A DNA stretch of 64,000 nt from Filimonas effusa (lineage in GTDB: Bacteria; Bacteroidota; Bacteroidia; Chitinophagales; Chitinophagaceae). This document shows, piece by piece, positions 26,956 through 34,507 of this stretch. The position numbers and the translations under genes are program-made. Position 1 is the first letter of the stretch, and every line of letters begins with the position of its first letter. Location of the stretch: assembly GCF_004118675.1 (NCBI RefSeq), contig NZ_SDHZ01000001.1, positions 1,550,001 through 1,614,000 of the forward strand. The letters run 5' to 3'. Below the pieces are notes generated by a model, which saw only the letters and a list, made by a program, of their open reading frames with translations, did no database searches and was not told the DNA's origin.

Positions 26956-27984
26956 TTTCACGGCATCATAGGCCGCCTTCAGCAAACTCCTGTCGTCATC
27001 CGCATCCTGGCCCAGCTCCCATAACATAACACCGTTGGCACGTTGCTTTGCCAGTAAAGCTTTCTTCTGTATGGTAGGCTGACCATTATAATAGATCGTA
27101 TAATTGGTGTAACTGCCATTGCTCACAACAGCGCTATCCGATAAAGGACTGCCATTCTTCGCCAGGATATCTTTATAGATAAGCACTGTACCGCTTTGCG
27201 GTAAACCGCTGGCCCTGCCATATGCAGGGAGGCCCAACACGGCTTTCGAAGCCGGCATACCACGTGTATTCAACCAGTAATTAAGACAGGTTACCGCCAG
27301 ATCGTAACTGCTATGCTGACGATATGGGACCGTCGTATTAAAGTCGTCATAGGCCATGATATTGAAGAAGTCGACATAGTTGCCTGTCCACAATTCCGCC
27401 TTGATAGCATCCCTGTAACCTCCTGCATATTTTCCGGCTGTAATTGCCGCGGTGAGATAATATTTAGAATCCATATGGCAACTGTCACTCAGCTCTTTCA
27501 TTAAGGCTGTATAAAGCGTATCTGTACCATCGGAAGTAGAAGGAAACTCCCAGTCTACATCTACGCCCTGTAAGTTGTAACTGCGTACAATATTCATCAC
27601 CTGTTTCACATAGTTATTACGGCCGGCCGGCGTACCAGCCATAGCCTTCCAGTTGGCGACGTCGCCATTAAGACTGATAAACACTTTACTACCGTTTCTA
27701 TGCGCCTTTTCCACCACAGCCGACAAAACGGAGGGACTCGCCAAAGTAAGTGTGCCGCTGCTCCCCACCGTAGCAAAAGCATAATTAACCACCTTGCACA
27801 TCCCAAAACGCGCATCACTTACTGAAGCAACGGATCGGTATGAAGGGAAATACCCCACTACGTAAAAACCAAACGGAGCCGGTGGTGCAATCACGCCTGA
27901 ACTCTTGGGGGTTGTTGCCGATTTTTTACACGAATAAGCAGCAACCAGCAAAAAAAGACATAGATAAGCCATTAGTTTTTTCAT
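26953..27984 (-). CDS. GH18 chitinase-like lipoprotein
   Basis: A 343-residue lipoprotein. The signal peptide ends in a lipobox A-Y-S-C with Cys19. The mature chain is one glycoside hydrolase family 18 barrel. The active-site strand reads L-Q-G-V-D-V-D-W-E146, so the catalytic acid Glu146 and the two inner Asp residues are present while the first Asp of D-G-x-D-x-D-x-E is Gln. Substrate-assisted hydrolysis of beta-1,4-GlcNAc links (chitin, chitooligosaccharide or N-glycan core) is expected, but the Gln may lower or shift activity. No carbohydrate-binding module or T9SS tail is present. It probably acts attached to the outer membrane. Confidence 0.88.
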   Translation of the reverse strand: MKKLMAYLCLFLLVAAYSCKKSATTPKSSGVIAPPAPFGFYVVGYFPSYRSVASVSDARFGMCKVVNYAFATVGSSGTLTLASPSVLSAVVEKAHRNGSKVFISLNGDVANWKAMAGTPAGRNNYVKQVMNIVRSYNLQGVDVDWEFPSTSDGTDTLYTALMKELSDSCHMDSKYYLTAAITAGKYAGGYRDAIKAELWTGNYVDFFNIMAYDDFNTTVPYRQHSSYDLAVTCLNYWLNTRGMPASKAVLGLPAYGRASGLPQSGTVLIYKDILAKNGSPLSDSAVVSNGSYTNYTIYYNGQPTIQKKALLAKQRANGVMLWELGQDADDDRSLLKAAYDAVK

Positions 27985-28022
27985 TTTTGCGGCTTTTTCG
28001 GATCAAAATACGCAAAATAACG

Positions 28023-28030
28023 CAAATCTA
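28023..28030 (-). promoter_or_regulatory. -7 promoter element for the GH18 gene
   Basis: The minus strand reads TAGATTTG, an exact TAnnTTTG match 38 bases before the start codon at 27984. Confidence 0.58.
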
Positions 28031-28057
28031 AAAGTCGGTGTGCATAGTACCGGCTTA

Positions 28058-29485
28058 TTAACATTCGGGTAAACTCAATGGAATATGTATTGCCAGGCCA
28101 CCGTCGGCAGTTTCTTTATACTTGCTGTTCATATCCAGGGCCGTATCCCACATGGTTCTGATCACTTTATCCAGAGAAACCTTGGCATAGTCGGGCGCGC
28201 TTTGTAATGCCAGCTGTGAAGCAGTGATGGCTTTTATTGCCCCCATGGTATTACGTTCGATACAAGGCACCTGCACCAGGCCGCCAATAGGATCGCAGGT
28301 AAGACCAAGATGGTGCTCCATGGCTATTTCTGCGGCCATAAGGGCCTGTTTTTGAGTGCCGCCCAGGCTTTCGGTAAGAGCGGCAGCGGCCATAGCGGAA
28401 GACACCCCTATTTCTGCCTGGCATCCACCCATAGCTGCCGAAATAGTAGCCCCTTTCTTAAAGATGCTGCCTATTTCAGAAGCTGTTAAAAGAAAGCGGA
28501 TGATCTTTTCTTCGGTATAACCATCGCAGAATGCGATAAAATATTGCAGAACAGCCGGAATAACGCCGGCAGCCCCATTTGTAGGGGCAGTCACTACCCT
28601 GCCGAAAGAAGCATTTTCTTCATTTACCGCAAGCGCAAAACAACTTACCCAGTCGAGGATATATTGAAAACTATTGTTCTTTTGCCTGATAACCTGCAGC
28701 CAGCTATCATAGTCGGTATAGGTATTGGCGCCCACCAGCTTTTTATTAAGGTCGAAAGCGCGGCGTCTTACATGAAGCCCCCCGGGCAGTTCTCCTTTAT
28801 TATGACAACCACGGAAAGTGCAATCACGCATGGTATACCAGATCTTTAATACGCCCTCGCGGGTTTCTGCTTCCGGACGCCAGCTGCTTTCATTTTCCAT
28901 AACTACTTCATGAATAGCCATACCGGTTTTCATACACCAGTGCAGGAGGTCGCCGGAAGTATTAATAGGAAAAGGAAGGTCTACTGAATTGGCGGCGGCA
29001 GCATTTTCCTGTTCTTTCACAACAAAGCCGCCTCCTACAGAATAATAGGTTTCACTGATAGCTTCGCCATCGGGCATCAATGCAAGGAAACTAAGACCAT
29101 TGGGATGGAAAGGTAATGTTTCACTGAACAGGAACTGCAGATCCGTTGCCGGTTCAAAATCGATCCAGTCCGTACCGGCCCAATGCAGCTTTCTTTGTGT
29201 ATGGATATCCGACACGCGGGGAGCGATCTCATTAACGTCTATGGTAACCGGGTCCTGCCCGCTTAGTCCCATTAACACGGCCACATCGGTACCATGCCCT
29301 TTTCCTGTTTTGGCTAAAGAGCCATACAACAGGATCTTTACGGAAACTGGTATCATGCCCGGGAATTGCTGTTGCAATGAATCAACAAAACGCTGGGCAG
29401 CACGCCAGGGGCCGAGGGTATGGGAACTTGAAGGACCTACACCTATTTTGAACATGTCGAATACTGAGATCGATTCGTGCGGCAT
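28058..29485 (-). CDS. sdaA: L-serine ammonia-lyase, single-chain iron-sulfur form
   Basis: A 475-residue cytoplasmic enzyme that deaminates L-serine to pyruvate and ammonia using a [4Fe-4S] cluster. The N-terminal beta domain starts [12 protein letters not shown], the classic substrate-binding motif, at residues 12-23. The alpha domain holds [11 protein letters not shown] near residue 305 and G-G-C-Q-A-E and C-D-P-I-G-G-L-V-Q with cluster cysteines. Both domains are fused in one chain, as in E. coli SdaA. It has its own -7 element and is divergent from the fasciclin gene. Its product may link to serA at the far end of the window only through general serine metabolism. Confidence 0.95.
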   Translation of the reverse strand: MPHESISVFDMFKIGVGPSSSHTLGPWRAAQRFVDSLQQQFPGMIPVSVKILLYGSLAKTGKGHGTDVAVLMGLSGQDPVTIDVNEIAPRVSDIHTQRKLHWAGTDWIDFEPATDLQFLFSETLPFHPNGLSFLALMPDGEAISETYYSVGGGFVVKEQENAAAANSVDLPFPINTSGDLLHWCMKTGMAIHEVVMENESSWRPEAETREGVLKIWYTMRDCTFRGCHNKGELPGGLHVRRRAFDLNKKLVGANTYTDYDSWLQVIRQKNNSFQYILDWVSCFALAVNEENASFGRVVTAPTNGAAGVIPAVLQYFIAFCDGYTEEKIIRFLLTASEIGSIFKKGATISAAMGGCQAEIGVSSAMAAAALTESLGGTQKQALMAAEIAMEHHLGLTCDPIGGLVQVPCIERNTMGAIKAITASQLALQSAPDYAKVSLDKVIRTMWDTALDMNSKYKETADGGLAIHIPLSLPEC

Positions 29486-29518
29486 AAACAGTTTTAAAGC
29501 AAAATGATTTTAAAGTAG

Positions 29519-29526
29519 CAAACGTA
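29519..29526 (-). promoter_or_regulatory. -7 promoter element for sdaA
   Basis: The minus strand reads TACGTTTG, an exact TAnnTTTG match 33 bases before the start codon at 29485. It lies in the 98-base spacer shared with the divergent fasciclin gene. Confidence 0.58.
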
Positions 29527-29583
29527 ATTATCTTTTGTTGAATTGGCTATTTTATAAGAAGTCATTCCTGTAAATTCGCGCTT

Positions 29584-30510
29584 ATGAGGCCCGTTAAAGT
29601 GATTGTCCTTCTCCTGCTTTGCGCAGGAGTTAGTATTACAGGATGTAAAAACGACCTGAATGTACCACCAGGCGCATCGGTAGCGCAGATCATTGCCAGT
29701 GATCCGAATAAAGATTCCCTCCTGTATCATGCGCTAAAACGGACTGGTTACCTTCAGTTTGTAAGCTCTTCGCCCAACCTAACCCTATTTGCGCCCAATA
29801 ATGAGGCTTTCGTTGCCGCAGGCTATCCCACCTATGCAGCGATAGATGCTGCCAACTTAACCGACCTCACTTACATTATCGGCTATCACCTGGCAGGCAG
29901 AGCACTTGCACCCAACAAGATTCCCGCCAACGGCCAGCTTCAAACACTGAACAACTATATTTTTACCAGCAATACCGCAAAAGGCATCTTTATCAATGGT
30001 ATTGCCCTGTCTACTACCTACGAAGCAGCCGCCAACGGTGTTATCTACCGGCTAAACAAGCTACTGACACCACCTGCTCAAACACTGCAACAGATCATAG
30101 ATACCGATAATAATCTCAGCTTTTTTGCGAAGGCTGTTAAAACGGATACTTCTTTGATCATCTTCAGTTCATTGACCAGCTTCAATACGGCATTGGTTCC
30201 GGTAAACCAGGCCTTCAAAGACGCCGGGCTGGCCGATGAAGCTGCGGTAGCGGCCTTAGGGGTAGACTCACTGGATAAACTGATCAAGTACCACATCATT
30301 GAAAAGCAGCATTTACTAACAACAGACTTTATAAACGGCACCCGATACCTTAATATGCGCGACAGCGCTATTTATACCAGCGTTGGTACGGAAGCAACCT
30401 TCCTGAAAGCCTATCCCAAAGGGCAATCCATACTTATTCCGTTTGTAAAAAAAGACTCTATAGCCATCAATGGCGTCATACATTATATAGACCAGTTGCT
30501 CAAGCCCTGA
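29584..30510 (+). CDS. Lipoprotein with two fasciclin (FAS1) domains
   Basis: A 308-residue surface or periplasmic lipoprotein. The signal peptide ends in S-I-T-G-C, with the lipid-bearing Cys near residue 21. Two FAS1 domains follow (~30-165 and ~170-305). Both carry the H1/H2-type boxes (L-T-L-F-A-P-N-N-E-A-F and A-L-V-P-V-N-Q-A-F) and the Y-H box (I-G-Y-H-L-A-G and I-K-Y-H-I-I-E). FAS1 proteins mediate adhesion. In Bacteroidota they often sit near SusCD systems, but none is adjacent here. A near-consensus -7 (TAAATTCG) lies ~10 bases before the ATG. Confidence 0.88.
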   Translation: MRPVKVIVLLLLCAGVSITGCKNDLNVPPGASVAQIIASDPNKDSLLYHALKRTGYLQFVSSSPNLTLFAPNNEAFVAAGYPTYAAIDAANLTDLTYIIGYHLAGRALAPNKIPANGQLQTLNNYIFTSNTAKGIFINGIALSTTYEAAANGVIYRLNKLLTPPAQTLQQIIDTDNNLSFFAKAVKTDTSLIIFSSLTSFNTALVPVNQAFKDAGLADEAAVAALGVDSLDKLIKYHIIEKQHLLTTDFINGTRYLNMRDSAIYTSVGTEATFLKAYPKGQSILIPFVKKDSIAINGVIHYIDQLLKP

Positions 30511-30583
30511 TAATCATTGAAAACTTTTCAAAAAGCGCCTGTTTTCTTTGATGAAATTCAAAAGAAAACAATTCCTTATTGCG

Positions 30584-30591
30584 TACTTTTG
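30584..30591 (+). promoter_or_regulatory. -7 promoter element for the aminotransferase gene
   Basis: TACTTTTG matches TAnnTTTG exactly, 22 bases before the ATG at 30614. It lies inside a longer in-frame extension (from 30548) and so supports the internal start. Confidence 0.6.
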
Positions 30592-30613
30592 GTGCCAAAT
30601 TGAAAAAATAGTT

Positions 30614-31804
30614 ATGTCCCTATCTTCGTTATTGCAGCGATTCAACGAACCGGAAACTTTAAAAATGGCCAAACTGGGCCGTGAACTGAGAGCCCAGGGC
30701 GTTGACGTTATCGACTTAAGCCTTGGTGAACCTGATTTTGATACTCCCGCTCACATTAAGGAAGCAGCAGTAAAAGCCATCAGCGACAACTGGAGCCACT
30801 ACACTCCCGTTCCCGGCTTTCCTGATCTTAGAGAAGCCGCCTGCACCAAACTCAAACGCGACAATAACCTGGACTACAAACCCGAGCATATAGTAGCTTC
30901 CACCGGTGCCAAACAAAGTCTTGCCAACGCCATCCTGGCTTTGGTTGATGAAGGCGACGAGGTTATCATTCCTACTCCCTACTGGGTAACTTATTCCGAA
31001 CTGGTGAAGATAGCACGCGGTAAAGTGGTAGAAGCACATACCACGCTTGAAAGCGGTTTCAAGATCACTCCTGCACAACTGGAGGCTGCCATCACACCTA
31101 AAACAAAACTGTTCCTCTTCTCTTCGCCCTGTAACCCATCAGGCGCTGTTTACAGTAAAGAAGAACTGACGGCACTGGCAGCAGTATTTGAGAAATATCC
31201 CGGCATTTATATCATCTCTGACGAGATCTATGAATATATCAACTTCGTAGGCCAACATGAAAGCATTGCACAATTCCCTGCTTTAAAAGACCGCACTGTT
31301 ATCATCAACGGCCTTAGTAAAGGTTTTGCCATGACCGGCTGGCGCCTTGGTTTTACCGCTTCCACTACCGAGATAGCAAAGGCGATGGAAAAGATCCAGG
31401 GCCAAATGACAAGCGGCACCTGTTCTATCACGCAAAAAGCAGCAGTAGTTGCTTTAACAACCGACCTCACGCCTTCCAAAGAAATGACGGCTGAATTTAC
31501 ACGCCGCAGGGCACGTGTGCTTGAACTGGTGAAAGATATCCCGGGATTTAAATGCTACGAACCTGAAGGTGCATTTTATATCTTCCCCGATATCTCTTAC
31601 TACTACGGCAAAACAGATGGCACCATTACCATTAACAATTCAGCAGATTTCAGCATGTATCTGCTGAATACGGCGCATGTATCTTCTGTAATGGGTGATG
31701 CTTTCGGAGAACCTAACTGTGTTCGTTTCTCGTTTGCCAACAACCTCACGAATATCGAAAGAGCATGGGAAAGAATTAAAACTGCGCTTGCCAAACTCAA
31801 GTAG
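30614..31804 (+). CDS. Class I aspartate/aromatic aminotransferase, PLP-dependent
   Basis: A 396-residue fold-type I aminotransferase from the chosen ATG (MSLSSLLQRF), the normal length for the family. The PLP lysine is Lys236 in N-G-L-S-K-G-F. The phosphate-binding G-W-R-L-G-F, the Asp/Tyr pair in I-S-D-E-I-Y-E-Y, and S-S-P-C-N-P-S-G are all present. The C-terminal arginine region (C-V-R-F-S-F-A) is intact. It most likely makes aspartate from oxaloacetate and glutamate, though related enzymes act on aromatic or branched amino acids. It has its own promoter and ends at a strong terminator. Confidence 0.93.
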   Translation: MSLSSLLQRFNEPETLKMAKLGRELRAQGVDVIDLSLGEPDFDTPAHIKEAAVKAISDNWSHYTPVPGFPDLREAACTKLKRDNNLDYKPEHIVASTGAKQSLANAILALVDEGDEVIIPTPYWVTYSELVKIARGKVVEAHTTLESGFKITPAQLEAAITPKTKLFLFSSPCNPSGAVYSKEELTALAAVFEKYPGIYIISDEIYEYINFVGQHESIAQFPALKDRTVIINGLSKGFAMTGWRLGFTASTTEIAKAMEKIQGQMTSGTCSITQKAAVVALTTDLTPSKEMTAEFTRRRARVLELVKDIPGFKCYEPEGAFYIFPDISYYYGKTDGTITINNSADFSMYLLNTAHVSSVMGDAFGEPNCVRFSFANNLTNIERAWERIKTALAKLK

Positions 31805-31840
31805 CACAGGTAATCCATCTTTTAAGATTTTTATAAATAC

Positions 31841-31870
31841 AAAATCCCCGCAAATGCGGGGATTTTTTTT
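31841..31870 (+). terminator. Intrinsic terminator after the aminotransferase gene
   Basis: An 11-bp stem (31841-31851 with 31856-31866) has a four-base loop followed by a run of T. Confidence 0.9.
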
Positions 31871-31968
31871 GACTCGTTTTCGCATGAATAATAAAACGAA
31901 TTGCTATCGGGGGGATGCTACACTATTGCAAAACCATTGATTCACAAAGAAGCAATGATAGCAAGTTT

Positions 31969-32001
31969 TTTGGTTTCCTTAAAATTTTCCGGTTAAATTT
32001 G
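31969..32001 (+). promoter_or_regulatory. -33/-7 promoter for the Nudix-type regulator
   Basis: TTTG at 31969-31972 and TAAATTTG at 31994-32001, with a 21-base spacer, match both Bacteroidota promoter boxes. The ATG follows only six bases after the -7 box, so the transcript may begin at or next to the start codon. Confidence 0.62.
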
Positions 32002-32007
32002 TTGTAC

Positions 32008-32754
32008 ATGAATGATTTACAACTATTTAAAGAGAGGAGTAATGAGGCATATGAGATCTATCTGCCTCATATATCCATAGACTGTGTTGTCTTTGGTTTC
32101 CATGACACCTCCTTAAAAGTGTTACTGCTGAAACTGAAAGGGCTGGAATCATGGGGCTTGCCAGGCGGGTATGTGCAAAAGAATGAAGATGTGGATGCGG
32201 CCGCACATCGTATACTGGAAGCCAGAACAGGTGTTTCAAGAATCTTCCTGGAACAGTTTAAAGTTTTTGGAACGGTCAACCGGTCCGAACCCTCTCTCAC
32301 GCATATGCCTCCGGACCTGTGGTACAGGCAACGCTTTATATCCATAGGATATTATGCGCTGGTAAACTACAAAGACATTGTTCCCCAGGTAGATGATATA
32401 TCCGATGCCTGTGAATGGAAAGACATCACCGGTCTGCCGGAGATGATGATGGATCATGAGCTCATTTACAAAACCGCATTGGAAACCCTGCGTAAGCAGC
32501 TCAATTATAAACCAATTGGTTACAATCTCCTACCCGAAGAGTTTACCATGCCCGAGCTACAGAAACTGTATGAGATCATTTTAGGTTATACACTCAACAG
32601 GGGAAATTTCCAGCGTAAAATGCTGGCTTACGATATTCTCATCAAACACGACAAATCGAGAAAAGGCGGTGCACACCGTTCCCCTATCCTCTACAGCTTT
32701 GATACGGAGAAATACAATAAAGCACTGGAGGGCGGGCTTAATACCGGCTGGTAG
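32008..32754 (+). CDS. Nudix-related transcriptional regulator (NrtR/AraR-like) with degenerate Nudix box
   Basis: About 248 residues from the ATG at 32008; a longer frame from 31915 would run through the promoter. The N-terminal Nudix fold keeps G54-x5-E60-x7-R68 and G75, but the catalytic R-E-U-x-E-E-x-G-U reads R-I-L-E-A-R-T-G-V. All three metal-binding glutamates at positions 69, 72 and 73 are gone, so hydrolysis is unlikely. The C-terminal ~80 residues form a winged helix (T-M-P-E-L-Q-K-L-Y, ending H-R-S-P-I-L-Y-S-F) as in NrtR. In Bacteroides the related AraR senses a sugar with a dead Nudix domain. The ligand and targets here are unknown. No sugar operon is directly adjacent. Confidence 0.87.
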   Translation: MNDLQLFKERSNEAYEIYLPHISIDCVVFGFHDTSLKVLLLKLKGLESWGLPGGYVQKNEDVDAAAHRILEARTGVSRIFLEQFKVFGTVNRSEPSLTHMPPDLWYRQRFISIGYYALVNYKDIVPQVDDISDACEWKDITGLPEMMMDHELIYKTALETLRKQLNYKPIGYNLLPEEFTMPELQKLYEIILGYTLNRGNFQRKMLAYDILIKHDKSRKGGAHRSPILYSFDTEKYNKALEGGLNTGW

Positions 32755-32786
32755 CATCGATGATACATGTGCAGACAGGTCACGCA

Positions 32787-33383
32787 TCAAGGCAACAGAT
32801 AACGCTCAAGCACCGACTTAAAAAAGGCGTGTGCCCGTTCTTTGGTTGCTTCCATCTCCTGTTCCTGCGGCACTAAAGGCATTTGCAGGTTAAGCACAAA
32901 GAAAAGCGTTCCTTTTACCATACTGATCACCAGGTCAGCATCAACCCCTTCACGGAACTCCTTTCTGGCAATACCGTCGGCAATCACCTCCCTCATGATA
33001 CTAAAGGTTTCCGAAAATGACTGATGCGAAATATTGGCGATCACTTCGCGCTGATGCAGCAGCAGTTCCTGCATCACAATTTTGAAAAGCCTGCGATGCT
33101 GCCAGGCATGCTCAACAATAACGTGGCGCATTTTCTCAAGCCGTTGCCAGGCCGAACCTTCCATGGCCAATAAAGGGGAAAGTTCTTCTCGTATTAATTC
33201 ACTCTGATTGATCAGCAGGGTCTCTAAAAGTTTTTCTTTACAGCCAAAATAATATTGCAGCATCGACATATTAACACCACTCTTCTGCGCCAGCTGGCGT
33301 GTACTCGTAGCATCAAAACCATAAAGAGCAAAACATTCCTCAGCCACCCGCAGGATCTTTTCCTTAGTTACGTTCACAGACAT
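32787..33383 (-). CDS. TetR-family transcriptional repressor
   Basis: A 198-residue regulator. The N-terminal helix-turn-helix (I-L-R-V-A-E-E-C-F-A-L-Y-G, then S-T-R-Q-L-A-Q-K-S-G-V-N, Y-Y-F-G-C-K-E-K-L) is the standard TetR DNA-binding unit in residues ~8-55. The rest is a helical ligand-binding and dimer domain with no recognisable ligand signature. Two identical palindromes lie in the spacer before the divergent epimerase operon, so it probably represses that operon and perhaps itself. A TTGGTG-C-CACCAA inverted repeat also lies at 33393-33405, 10 bases before its start codon. The effector may be an envelope stress compound, but this is a guess. Confidence 0.9.
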   Translation of the reverse strand: MSVNVTKEKILRVAEECFALYGFDATSTRQLAQKSGVNMSMLQYYFGCKEKLLETLLINQSELIREELSPLLAMEGSAWQRLEKMRHVIVEHAWQHRRLFKIVMQELLLHQREVIANISHQSFSETFSIMREVIADGIARKEFREGVDADLVISMVKGTLFFVLNLQMPLVPQEQEMEATKERAHAFFKSVLERYLLP

Positions 33384-33392
33384 TATCTACAG

Positions 33393-33405
33393 TTGGTGCC
33401 ACCAA
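33393..33405. promoter_or_regulatory. 13-bp inverted repeat in front of the TetR gene
   Basis: TTGGTG-C-CACCAA is a perfect inverted repeat around one base, 10 bases upstream of the TetR start. It could be a separate regulator site or a leader hairpin. It differs from the AAACGATCGTTT operators. Confidence 0.45.
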
Positions 33406-33445
33406 TGTAGCAAGAATTTTGATAGATGGATGATATAAATAAGTT

Positions 33446-33457
33446 AAACGATCGTTT
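33446..33457. promoter_or_regulatory. TetR-type operator O1
   Basis: AAACGATCGTTT is a perfect 12-bp palindrome within TTAAACGATCGTTTGAATA. The same 19 bases recur at O2, 43 bases downstream, in the spacer between tetR and the epimerase operon. Confidence 0.8.
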
Positions 33458-33476
33458 GAATAAATGAAAATCTTCT

Positions 33477-33484
33477 TAATTTCG
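33477..33484 (+). promoter_or_regulatory. Probable -7 element of the epimerase/glycosyltransferase operon
   Basis: TAATTTCG matches TAnnTTTG with one mismatch and lies between operators O1 and O2, 45 bases before the ATG at 33530. Repressor bound at either palindrome would block it. Confidence 0.5.
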
Positions 33485-33488
33485 CATT

Positions 33489-33500
33489 AAACGATCGTTT
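33489..33500. promoter_or_regulatory. TetR-type operator O2
   Basis: A second copy of AAACGATCGTTT, identical to O1 over 19 bases including flanks. It starts five bases after the probable -7 element, where it would overlap the transcription start. Confidence 0.8.
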
Positions 33501-33529
33501 GAATAGTATTTCACATTAAAAATAGTTCC

Positions 33530-34501
33530 ATGCGAATTTTATTGACAGGCGGAGCAGGATTCATTGGAAGCAGAGTGGCTGAATGGCTATTGGAAGCAGG
33601 GGAAATTGTGACGATAATAGACTCAATGGACAATTTCTACGATACTACTATCAAGCTTGACAGGCTACAAAAACTCAGCCGTTTTCCCGGCTTCCGGTTT
33701 CTGCAATATGATATCCGGGATATAAGGCCGGAACAACCTGAATTAAACGGCGATTACGATGCTATTATACATCTGGCAGGCAAGGCGGGCGTCAGGCAAA
33801 GTATCAAAGAAAGCTTAACATACGAGGAGGTAAATATTGGTGGTACCATGCGGATGCTGGAATATGCCGTATACCATAAAATACCCCAGTTTGTATTTGC
33901 TTCGTCGAGCAGTGTATACGGTATTAATCCTTCTATCCCCTGGAAAGAAGATTCACAACCCATGCCTGTAAGCCCATATGCCAGTTCAAAACTGGCAGCG
34001 GAAGCCATGGGTTATACCTACAGCCACCTTTATCCATTGCGGTTTATGTCGCTTCGCTTCTTTTCCGTGTATGGTGAAGGGCAGCGTCCTGATCTGGCTA
34101 TTCATAAATTCACGGAAGCCATAGAAAAGGGCGATCCGGTAGTTTTATATGGCGATGGCGATACCACGCGCGATTACACGCATGTTGATGATATTGCATC
34201 CGGAATCATCAGGGCATTACATTACGACAAGACCAGTTTTGAAATCTTTAACCTTGGTAATCACCAGGCAATAGCATTATCGGAACTGGTTGTGAAGCTC
34301 GAAAACATTATTGGTAAAAAAGCAATCATACAACGCCAGGAGAGGCATCCCGCAGATGTACCCCATACGTATGCATCTATAGACAAAGCTGTGGACGTAT
34401 TAGGTTATGTGCCTTCCTTGTCGCTGGAAGATGGGCTTACTCAATTTTATCACTGGTATCTGCAGGAGCATATGCACCAGTCTGCTGTTACAATGGCTTA
34501 G
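33530..34501 (+). CDS. NAD-dependent nucleotide-sugar epimerase (UDP-glucuronate 4-epimerase-like)
   Basis: A 323-residue extended short-chain dehydrogenase. The NAD motif G-G-A-G-F-I-G-S is at the N-terminus. The catalytic Y150-x3-K154 lies in S-P-Y-A-S-S-K, and the catalytic Ser is in F-A-S-S-S-S-V-Y-G. The M-D-N-F-Y-D-T-T-I-K-L-D segment and the R-P-D-L-A-I-H-K-F-T motif are typical of UDP-glucuronate 4-epimerases, which make UDP-galacturonate. Other epimerases or dehydratases of this family remain possible. It is the first gene of the TetR-controlled operon and would supply the sugar nucleotide for the ArnC-like transferase two genes downstream. Confidence 0.88.
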   Translation: MRILLTGGAGFIGSRVAEWLLEAGEIVTIIDSMDNFYDTTIKLDRLQKLSRFPGFRFLQYDIRDIRPEQPELNGDYDAIIHLAGKAGVRQSIKESLTYEEVNIGGTMRMLEYAVYHKIPQFVFASSSSVYGINPSIPWKEDSQPMPVSPYASSKLAAEAMGYTYSHLYPLRFMSLRFFSVYGEGQRPDLAIHKFTEAIEKGDPVVLYGDGDTTRDYTHVDDIASGIIRALHYDKTSFEIFNLGNHQAIALSELVVKLENIIGKKAIIQRQERHPADVPHTYASIDKAVDVLGYVPSLSLEDGLTQFYHWYLQEHMHQSAVTMA

Positions 34502-34507
34502 ATTTTT

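Noticed and set aside
30517-30531. TTGAAAA-C-TTTTCAA inverted repeat after the fasciclin gene as a terminator
   Set aside because: The stem is AT-only and no T run follows. It is probably too weak to terminate and is equally expected in AT-rich spacers.
30548-30613. 22-residue extension of the aminotransferase
   Set aside because: The exact -7 box at 30584-30591 lies inside it, and the family N-terminus begins at the later ATG.
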